From: Neonectria sp. B-13
Lineage: Eukaryota; Ascomycota; Sordariomycetes; Hypocreales; Nectriaceae
NCBI GenBank assembly: GCA_002682825.1
Contig: NOKP01000005.1
Location: 1,488,001 to 1,552,000 of the forward strand
Direction of reading: 5' to 3'
DNA length: 64,000 nt
Shown here: piece by piece, positions 56,631 to 64,000 of the stretch
How the letters are laid out: every line of letters begins with the position of its first letter
How positions within the stretch are numbered: position 1 is the first letter of the stretch
Notes under the pieces: generated by a model
The model's input: only the letters and a program-made list of their open reading frames with translations
The model's database searches: none
Told to the model about the DNA's origin: nothing
Translations under genes and position numbers: made by a program

Positions 56631-56683
56631 TGCGGAGTCTAGTCCTCTTTAGGCTTAGACCCCGAAGCTCCATCATCTTGCTG
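56631..56683. promoter_or_regulatory. Palindromic site 2, diverged copy of site 1
   Basis: A direct repeat of about 53 nt, roughly 80% identical by eye to 56449-56501. Left arm CGGAGTCTAG (56633-56642) is identical; right arm is TTAGACCCCG (56655-56664), two changes. Flanking bases (GAA-TCCA-CATCTT) are also shared, so the unit was duplicated as a block. Confidence 0.55.
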
Positions 56684-56773
56684 CTGTGATAAGCAAATGT
56701 CCTGTTCCTGCATCAGTCAACACAGATAAGATGCTGAAGTAGAGGTGAGATTCGGGACTTTTGTCCAAATGAC

Positions 56774-58387
56774 TCATTTCTTCACGATATTCAAAACTTC
56801 TTCCCACCTTTGCCGGAAAATCTCTCCCTCCTGTGGCCTCATCCAGAATGTGCTCTCTAGACGCATGAGCACATCTTCCCACGTTTGTAAATTGAGAGTC
56901 ATCGCCGCCGTGCATGCCTGGTTCGTAAACCACTGGCCGTCTGTTGAGCAAGTGGCAGCCGCCATCCCAATTGAGAGGATCCAGACTCCCAACGGACCAT
57001 CAACGTATTTTGTTCGCGCCAGGACTTGTAAATGGGCCTTGAGCTGATATATCATGGTGTTCGCCAGGTCCGCGTGCGAATAATATGTCGTTCCGTGTAT
57101 AATCAACATGTACAGCACCGTCATGAACCGAAGGCATTCTGAGATGGTGGACGGCTTCGAATCCGCAAGCAAGAATGGGGGCAGCAACAGCAGCTTGTGA
57201 ACGACGAAGCATGTTAAATCGTGTAGCTCGGTGCTCGTTAAGCGTGACAGCTGCGGCTCGTGAAATATATTGCGGAGACGGGCCAGGATATTGCTCAAGA
57301 CAGGGTCGACCTCGAGTTCATCAAGAGTTCTTTGTTGGGGATCTCGGCCCGTCGACGCCAGCTGCCACTGAAAGATCGGGCCAATTCCATCTCCAAAGCC
57401 AAGGTCGTCTTGGGTTTCAAACTGAGGGACTCCTGTGACCAGCATAGATACCCTAAATGAATGATTAGCGGCGCATTCCCATCTTGAGGTACTGGAATTC
57501 TCACCAAGACACCATTCTTGCTGTAAGCGGACTTGAGCGCTTGAGCTGATTAATTCCGCCCCTGACGCCAACCATGCGTTTTACACCATCAATGTGCATT
57601 CTCGTGGTCTGGACGTTGCCCTTGCCATGCTGTCCGTATCAAGCGTTAGTGGTCGACGCATGACGACGGTATGTGGGAGGGGTACCTTACTTCAATTGCA
57701 GCCAAGGTAACGACGGAGTTCAGGGTCCCATCCTGAAACGCTAATGATGAATCCTCGATTTTTTGTCTCACCAGAGACACGGAATCGGCCATGAGAAGGC
57801 CCGAAATGGGAAATCCGTTCTGAGCCCGCAACTCCTCGTCAAGGGACGCCGTCTGTAGCGAGACGTGGAATAGTGCCGGGTCTTCCAGGGCTAGGGGCCA
57901 CCACGAGACAACGAAAGGATTTGATGCCAGGTTAAGGTCCAGGGGGTAGTACTGGAACGCGATATTGGATAGAACTAGGCAGGTCAGTCGCGTATTTGAT
58001 GGAACGACTAGGACAGCAATTACAGTTGTGTATGAGCCGTTGGACATGTATCCGAGGAAGCCGCGTGGGCGGATAAGAATCAAAGGGATCGAAGGAAGCA
58101 TCCGCCGGGTTCAACAGCGCCACCGAATTCTCGGAAAACCTCGGCGTGATATTCGCATTCTTCCCGACGATAGACGATGCAGCGTCATCGCTCCTGGCGC
58201 CAGGCGTACTACTTCCCGACGACTCCGAGCACGGATCCTCAGCGTCGGGCGACGAAGTCAGGGGTGCGTTGGCATAAATACAGCTGGTCTTCCTCTTGCT
58301 GCACCGGGAGCACTGGGGCGTCCGGAGATCGCAGCGATGCTTGGCCTTTGCACAGGCGTCACAGGATCGGCGAAGGGTCGCGCGCAT
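56774..58387 (-). CDS. Zn2Cys6 transcription factor
   Basis: Exons (5' to 3') 58387-58024, 57974-57691, 57629-57505 and 57452-56774 encode 483 aa. The start at 58387 gives MRATLRRSCDACAKAKHRCD, with the six-cysteine cluster C-x2-C-x6-C-x5-C-x2-C-x6-C (CDACAKAKHRC, CSRCSKRKTSC). A Ser/Pro linker follows, then a fungal-specific regulator body: RLIHNFLSNIAFQYYPLD, PFVVSWWPLALEDPALFHV, LVRQKIEDSSLAFQDGTL, HIDGVKRMVGVRGGINQL and a C-terminal helical region. This body type is common in pathway-local activators. It sits between the ERG5-like P450 and the MDR reductase on the same strand and is the natural candidate to bind the CGG palindromes downstream. Confidence 0.9.
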
Positions 58388-58812
58388 TTTTCCGGGGTTT
58401 GGCGCGCGCCGCCTTAGTTGCACATTCTGATTCTCGGGGTTTTCTTAAAAGCGTTTCTTAGAGTTGAAGGTTGCTGAGATGCTAAGAACTGCGAAGTGTG
58501 GTGCCACCAAGTGGGGTATGGCTGGGAAAAAGAGAAGACGGACACCGCGTTTCGCTTAGTAACTGGAAACCCGTCGTGGCTTGTTAGTTACATCCGTTGT
58601 CATTACTAGAAATGGAAACCTTTCTCAAAGCCTGGGCCTCGTTTGGATTCACGCCACCGTCCACTACTGAATCACAACAGGGTTCCACATTGTAGCTTCA
58701 ACCAAACCAATGTAATTAACAGGGTATATATATCCATCGACTGTCCTACACAACAAATGTTCCAATCAGCGATACCAGCTCCTCGTACGAATTGTACTCA
58801 AAATGGCATTTG
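58388..58812. other. Promoter of the Zn2Cys6 gene
   Basis: About 425 nt between the MDR reductase stop and the regulator start, same strand. No further feature recognised. Confidence 0.55.
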
Positions 58813-59835
58813 TCAGCGCTTCTCTCCAACGTGCACCACAACCTTTCCCCTCACATGCCCTTCTCTGACCTTCGCAAATGCCAGCGGCACCTCTTCCAAC
58901 TCGTAAGTCTTGTCAATCACAGCCTTGACCTTGCCCTCTGCCATCCACGCCCCTATTTGCTCAAAAAATTCAGTCGTGTTTTTCATATTGACAAAGTAGT
59001 ATCCTCCACCCCCAAGTGCAGCCGGCCATAGTTGCTTCTTGAGAGTCGAACCGACGTTTGATAGCGTTAAGCTGTCGGGCATACCCACTTGCACGAATGT
59101 TCCGCCGGGCTTCAAGAGCTGGCGACTGATGTCGTAGAGTTCCTCCGTCTTGCCGACGTTATCGATGACGAGGTCGAAATAATTCTTCTTCTCCTTCAGG
59201 CCGGAAATAATGTCCACCTTCCTGTAGTCGAGGACCTCGTCGGCCCCAATCCGTTGGCACAGCTCAACGTTTCCGGTCGAGCAAGTCGTAACAACCTCAG
59301 CACCCAGAGCCTTGGCGAACTGAATGCCCCAGGTACCGACTCCTCCACTGCCACCATTGATGAAGATCTTGGCGCCCGGCTTCAGCGTTTTAGGCATGAG
59401 GGATTGATACGCTGTGGTGGCGGCCGTTCCAACAGCAGCGGCATCGTCTGGATCTACGCCAGCCGGCAAGGACGCACAGCACTTTTCCGAGATGACGATA
59501 TACTGAGAGAGCGTACCCAACGAGCTCGATGAAGCAAAGCCGCCGAAGATTAGTTGCCCTTCCTTGAATGCGTTGCTGGATGGGTGCTTGGCGACAACAC
59601 GACCGCAAAAGTCCAGTCCTGGAGTGGCGGGACGGGAAATCATCAAGCGACCGATGAGTCCTGACTCGGGAACCTTGTAGTCGACGGGGTTGATCGAGGC
59701 GCTGATGACTTGGACCATGAGTTGATCTTTGGCGAGAGATGACGCGTTCGGCTTCGCGACGTCATTGAGCGAGATGCAATCCTCTAGTTTGCCCTCAACA
59801 GTCGAGTACTGCCAGGCTTTCATCGTGTCTGCCAT
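58813..59835 (-). CDS. MDR-family zinc-independent NADPH oxidoreductase (quinone/enoyl reductase-like)
   Basis: Intronless, 340 aa from the ATG at 59835 (MADTMKAWQYSTVEGKLEDC). An upstream ATG at 59904 is in frame but adds a non-conserved stretch. GroES-like N-domain: QVISASINPVDYKVPESG, PGLDFCGRVVAKH, FGGFASSSSLGTLSQY. Rossmann part: AAVGTAATTAYQSL, INGGSGGVGTWGIQFAKALG (nucleotide motif) and GADEVLDYR. The C-terminus EEVPLAFAKVREGHVRGKVVV is typical. No catalytic or structural Zn cysteine clusters, so it belongs with quinone-oxidoreductase/enoyl-reductase-like MDRs that reduce C=C or quinone bonds using NADPH. It is divergent from the gene at 60815. Confidence 0.92.
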   Translation of the reverse strand: MADTMKAWQYSTVEGKLEDCISLNDVAKPNASSLAKDQLMVQVISASINPVDYKVPESGLIGRLMISRPATPGLDFCGRVVAKHPSSNAFKEGQLIFGGFASSSSLGTLSQYIVISEKCCASLPAGVDPDDAAAVGTAATTAYQSLMPKTLKPGAKIFINGGSGGVGTWGIQFAKALGAEVVTTCSTGNVELCQRIGADEVLDYRKVDIISGLKEKKNYFDLVIDNVGKTEELYDISRQLLKPGGTFVQVGMPDSLTLSNVGSTLKKQLWPAALGGGGYYFVNMKNTTEFFEQIGAWMAEGKVKAVIDKTYELEEVPLAFAKVREGHVRGKVVVHVGEKR

Positions 59836-60814
59836 GGTGATTTTAGGTGTAGTTGATAGGCGAATACTATCGAGAGAATGAATGGAGTGTGCTGGCAACA
59901 ACAAATAGACTCTCGATGCCTCTTTATCATTTACGCATTGAGCTCAATATTCGTACACGGGCCATGATACAAACTCCGCAGTAGGAACTGGGGTGGGGTG
60001 GCGGAGCGGACTTTGAAAATGCTAAACAATTGGCGCAAACTCTCTCTATACGACCATACGCGTATTCTCGTATCTCCATATCTTCGGGTTTTCGGGATGT
60101 TGAACGACCCGACACGGAATCGAGGGTGCAAGTCGCAACTTTGACGGCGAAAACCATAGTAAATGTATTTCATTCCAAACCCAGAGGACGCCAGTTTTCA
60201 ATTAATAATCGTCACTTTCCTGCTAGAATGAGAGATGTGGCCACGCCGGTTGGTCTCATCCCGATTGAAAATTGCTGAAATGGGAGAGGTTCCTGATACA
60301 CACCGAGCATTCGTCCATATTTTCCAGTCACACAGTATCGGTAAGTCGGTTCAGTTTGGTTCCCGCGATCCTTATCGTAGCAATTTCCGACACGCCAGAT
60401 TTCAACTGCCGGGATTGGTCGTTACACAATTCGCTTCTTTCCTCTTTTAGTCGTACTGGAACCTGCTCGGTTGCCCGGTAGTTGTTATTCAAGGTTGGCG
60501 ATTCACGCGGCACACCCTCGAAAGACGCTCAGAGCAAAATCGCTAACCTCGTCTAAATCGGAAAACCTCGTGGATTCCACCAGCTTGTCGATGTGCTGTG
60601 CTGCGACCGAGGCCATGATGACAACTTCAGCCGGCAGAGGTTGTAGGCGAAACATTCTTCCAACTCCGAACGAGTCACCGTTGGCTGTTCCAAAAGCCCA
60701 GGCGCCGCCCAACAGGTTACGTCAGAGGTCCTCTCGACGCCCAACACGATCTGATTCTCCGCATTCAATGAACTCTCCTCTCCTCTCATCAGCTCGACCT
60801 AAATACAATTGTGT
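59836..60814. promoter_or_regulatory. Divergent promoter region
   Basis: Nearly 1 kb between head-to-head genes. A minus-strand frame at 60503-60712 (contains HIDKLVESTRFSDLDEVSDF) has gene-like composition but no recognisable family, and may be a small gene or a relic. Confidence 0.4.
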
Positions 60815-61898
60815 ATGCCCGACATGACAGACATGGCTGACATCCAGAAGTTATCATCTGGCCACCGAGAGCTTTTCTCGCACGCCATCTCCAGAATCCT
60901 CTCCACACCAGTTGCGGAATTTGCATACGCCCAGATTCTCGATGGTCTTCCAACTCCAGAGGTATTCCGCGACAGATACTATGGGCCCCTGCATATAGAC
61001 CATCCGCTCTGGGAACATACAGCAGTATGCTCCGGCGTGATTGAGAAGATGCGGCGCTATCGCGATGCCTTCAGCCCTACTGATATACTGTTCGAAAACA
61101 GAGTAGGACTCCGTTTGGGCTCCATTTAATATGTTTTCTACTGACCTTTGATAGCTTCTCCAAGCATTCCAAGAAGCACCTATTCACTCCAGGGCTTTCA
61201 AGATGCGACTGATTGAGATGGTGGCCGTAGCCGTGCATCGAATCGCTGTTGTGCTCGTGAACTTGGACGAGAGCCTTCATAAGGCTGATGGCATTACTTC
61301 TTGGGTGCCAAAGCGAGATCCACGCGCATCCCCGCTCCCGAGACATTTAAGGAACCTGCCTCCGCCAGTGACGTTATTTTACCATCGTTACTATGAGTTG
61401 AAGGAGAAGTATCCCGATGGTGTTGCCGACATGGTCGGTTATTGGGCCGAGAACCACATTCTTGGAGGCGTTGTACTCTTTGATCGAGGACAGTCCGGTT
61501 TTGATGTATGTCTTCGAATGTATATGCCCTGGACAATGATCTAACGTTGATTTCTAAAGTGCAACGACATTTATTTTCACTCGGACCGTGATGGGGTGAC
61601 CTACCGCATCTATAAGCTTCTCGACACTCAATTCGATGCCTTGGTCAACTTCCTTCTGACTTCAACATCTGCTTCCCCTCTCCCCATCTTAGGAGACAAG
61701 ATGAATCGGGACCGAGTTGATCCGGACGATGCAATCAGCGAGCACGGCATCTTTCGCGATCGGTGGGAGCGTGAAATTCCTGTTAAAGATGAAGATTATT
61801 GGCGCCGGCAACGTGACGTGCAAAGTGATCTGGACTATCCCGAGTTTGAAGATGATAGGGAGGCATTCAACCGAGCCTGGGAAAACAGAGATTTATGA
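60815..61898 (+). CDS. Conserved-looking protein of unknown function, 325 aa
   Basis: Exons 60815-61102, 61155-61505 and 61560-61898 (introns 52 and 54 nt; first branch CTACTGAC) encode 325 aa. It starts MPDMTDMADIQKLSSG. Distinct segments are DHPLWEHTAVCSGVIEKMRRYRD, KMRLIEMVAVAVHRIAVVL, VTLFYHRYYELKEKYPDGVADMVGYWAENH, GQSGFDCNDIYFHSDRDGVTYRIY and a charged C-terminus. It is soluble, without signal peptide or membrane helix. I do not recognise the family and no catalytic motif stands out. Good splicing and consistent frame use argue that it is a real gene. Confidence 0.75.
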
Positions 61899-62317
61899 AG
61901 GAGTGGGCGATGGACAATGAGATTGGGACATGGGTTGCATGGAAATCACTAGACAATTTAGGATGTGCCTTGACTTATGTGATTCGAGGAGACTTGTTGG
62001 TATCGTTGAAAACAGATGCTCTAGTCAATTGCCGCATTGTGATTTGCTTGCTCCCGCTGCAAGCTGTTATCGCAATGTGTGGAAGACCTATACACACGTT
62101 TGAGAAGGGATAGCCGCGCGATGTACAAGGAAGCAAGCTTCCGCAACGAGTAACAGCTTCAAATGACATAGCGTCTCAGGCTACCAGCTTCACAAACCGC
62201 AAGCTAGCTTCTTTGACATGGAAAGATAATGCCAGTTCCGAAACAAGAACCTCTCCTATATCTGGAAGCATTGAGGTCGGCAGGCCCAAAAGAAGGGGCT
62301 TCCAGGCAGCTCATCTA
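61899..62317. other. Convergent 3' flanks, nothing recognised
   Basis: About 420 nt between two convergent genes; no feature seen. Confidence 0.6.
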
Positions 62318-64000
62318 TCACTTTCCAACCTCCACAAGCTCAACCTGTTCCATGACACCTAACTTCACTTTCACTTCCAAAGTACCGTCCAACCCCACCA
62401 CCAGCTCCTTGCTACTCTGTCCGCTGCCGTCTCCCACAACCATCTCCGTCTTGCGGTTCCAGATCTCGTCTGGTATTACAACAACACCATCTAGGCCTCT
62501 GGGCGCCTTGACGCTCAATCTCCAGCCACCAGTCGTCTCTTCCCATGCCACAAAAATGGACCCGCATGGAGTCGGAACTCGGCCTCTTGCCCAGTTGACG
62601 CCGCTAAGCCTCAACTTCGGCCACACTCTGTACGTGCCGAACCCCGGTGCTAGAGGCTCTACGCCTAGAACGTGTGCGCTCAGAAGCCATGTGGGACCGC
62701 AGCTAAAGAGTTGGGCGTAGGAACAAAAGTCGCCCTTGAATGGCTTGCCCTCGGCCGTCATAAACTCCCACGTCGTGCCCGTGAAGTGCTCGTTGGACTT
62801 GTCCATCATGGGCTCCCACACTCGCCGTAGATGATCCTCCACAATGGAGTGCTTCTCCTGAGCATAGACTGCTGATTCAATGTGAATTGCCGACATGATG
62901 GGGGAGATGACGGGTGGAGGGGAAGGGTTGGTCGTGTCTGGAGAGAATGACAAGGGGGCAGAGTTGTGTGATGCGGTGCAAAGGGACGAGAAATGGGCTA
63001 GGATCTGGGTCTTGAGTTCAGAGGGAACAATGTCGGTGAGTAACAACCAGGCGTGAGTTTCTTGTTGGAAGCCGGTGGTGCGAGAATCGGTGATGTTGAA
63101 GTAGCCGTTGGCAGAATTGTAGCACTTTTCTAGAACGGCCTTGGCACTCACATCGGCACTGGAGAGGAGAGAGGCAGCGAGCTTGGAGTCGCCGATGGCT
63201 TCTGATGCAGCTATCTTGGCACAAGCGCGGAGCACAGCAACGTAGATAGCGTTGCGCTTGGTGGACACGCCTTCTTGGATTCCGTTGTAGTAGTCATAGT
63301 CACCGGCTTTAGTATGTTAGCGGGTAGTTGAGTGTGATAACGAGAGAGACAACTCACCATCTATCCCTGTAGCACTGATCAGACCATCTTGGTTGACCAG
63401 CTGTCGGCAATAGGCCAGACATCCCTCAATCTTGTCCCAGCATAGCTGAAGTAAGTCGTCGTCTCCCGTAAAGGTCCAGTAGTCGTAAATCACCAGGATC
63501 AGGTACAGTGAGTAGTTGACAGACAAGATGGAAAACATGCTATCGTCTCTTGCACGATTGAAGTCAGTGCCAGGTGGAGCGCCACCGGGTAACAGACCAG
63601 GCGTCACCTTGCTTGCTTTGCAGCGCAGCATCGACGCAACAATGTTGCCACGAACATACTCGGTCCCGGCGGTGGAATAATACAGCGTCTTTCCGCCGAC
63701 GATGATGTCCGCGGTCCAGGGATAGCGGTCTCGCTTGGCGCCATCGAAGATGAATGGGAATTGGTTCCATCCAACGCCAAAGTCGGACAGCACGGCAGAG
63801 GTGTTGAGCCCCGAGGCGTAGAGGATGTCTTGTGAGGGGACAGACCGGATGAGCATGTCCTTGAAGCGGCAGACTTGATCCGCGCCAGCTCCAATTCCAA
63901 CTGATCCAGTTGGGACGCAGGGGAAGTTGGAGGCGGCGACGGAGATTCCGAGAAGGGCTAGTCCGGCTGTTGTGGATGGTCAGAAGAGATCATGAGCGGT
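62318..64000 (-). CDS. GH78 alpha-L-rhamnosidase-like glycoside hydrolase, 5' end outside the window
   Basis: Visible exons are 63966-63358 and 63306-62318 (51-nt intron, branch GCTAAC); an acceptor (CACAACAG) at 63967-63974 shows that the gene continues beyond 64000. The segment VGWNQFPFIFDGAKRDRYPWTADI resembles the GH78 catalytic block (D..KRDR.PW.GD) with its acidic residues. Then follow the (alpha/alpha)6 barrel (RDDSMFSILSVNYSLYLILVIYDYW, GDYDYYNGIQEG, NAIYVAVLRACAKIA, YFNITDSRTTGFQQETHAW), GTTWEFMTAEGKPFKGDFCSY near the end of the barrel (conserved Trp/Glu), and a C-terminal beta domain (GFGTYRVWPKL...). Such enzymes release L-rhamnose from plant glycosides or pectin. Localisation cannot be judged without the N-terminus. 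Confidence 0.8.

Larger units (their letters stand above)
56053..56773. promoter_or_regulatory. P450 upstream region with CGG...CCG palindromes
   Basis: 720 nt between the P450 start and the regulator stop. It contains the duplicated palindromic element described separately and is the presumed promoter of the P450 gene. Confidence 0.6.

Noticed and set aside
1..64000. Search for tRNA, rRNA, CRISPR and a PKS/NRPS/terpene core gene
   Set aside because: No cloverleaf with A/B boxes was convincingly seen by eye, no regular direct-repeat array with spacers, and no KS, A-domain or terpene-cyclase motifs. A tRNAscan or antiSMASH run would be decisive.

Overview
This window reads as an accessory, gene-sparse stretch of a filamentous ascomycete (Pezizomycotina) genome. 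The evidence is short spliceosomal introns (about 49-101 nt, mostly GTAAGT-like donors with CTAAC or CTGAC branch sites), fungus-specific families (HET domain, Zn2Cys6 regulator, LaeA-like methyltransferase, rhodopsin-like and DUF7703-like membrane proteins, ERG5-type P450, GPI-anchored Ser/Thr-rich wall proteins), and decayed gene copies whose stop codons fit C-to-T change at CpA, the pattern left by repeat-induced point mutation (RIP). The genus cannot be fixed from this evidence.

Layout. 1-14.6 kb: a secreted Apple-like protein, a GPI-anchored GH5 glycosidase with six Cys/Trp modules, an old-yellow-enzyme relic, a broken protein-kinase gene followed by a long open C-terminal region, and a 743-aa acidic repetitive protein. 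14.6-20.3 kb: AT-rich DNA with a degraded short-chain dehydrogenase, then a secreted M14 carboxypeptidase-like gene. 20.3-30 kb: a small secreted protein with a tandem-repeat leader, a C2H2/Cys-rich zinc-finger protein and a HET-domain protein. 30.8-41.7 kb: a tailoring and regulatory group: a 12-exon LaeA-like methyltransferase, a class I methyltransferase, a rhodopsin-like membrane protein with a frameshift, a family-2 O-methyltransferase, an SDR without the catalytic Tyr, and an acyl-CoA dehydrogenase. No PKS, NRPS or terpene-synthase core gene is visible. 41.7-48.8 kb: an aldo-keto reductase fragment joined to a broken sugar transporter, and a large GPI-anchored adhesin-like protein with eleven 8-aa repeats. 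48.8-60 kb: a seven-helix protein, an MFS transporter with a defective splice acceptor, an ERG5-like P450 paralogue, a Zn2Cys6 regulator and an MDR reductase, with CGG...CCG palindromes between the P450 and the regulator. 60-64 kb: an unrecognised 325-aa protein and the 3' part of a GH78 alpha-L-rhamnosidase-like gene that runs off the right edge.

How the genes may work together (inference): the extracellular enzymes and wall proteins suit a plant-, insect- or soil-associated lifestyle. The 54-60 kb trio (P450, regulator, reductase) on one strand with palindromic sites is the best candidate for a small co-regulated pathway, perhaps acting on a sterol-like substrate. Exon maps below were built by hand from splice signals and reading-frame continuity; spliced lengths were checked to be multiples of three for the multi-exon genes except where a lesion is described. 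No RNA genes, CRISPR arrays or complete transposons were identified.
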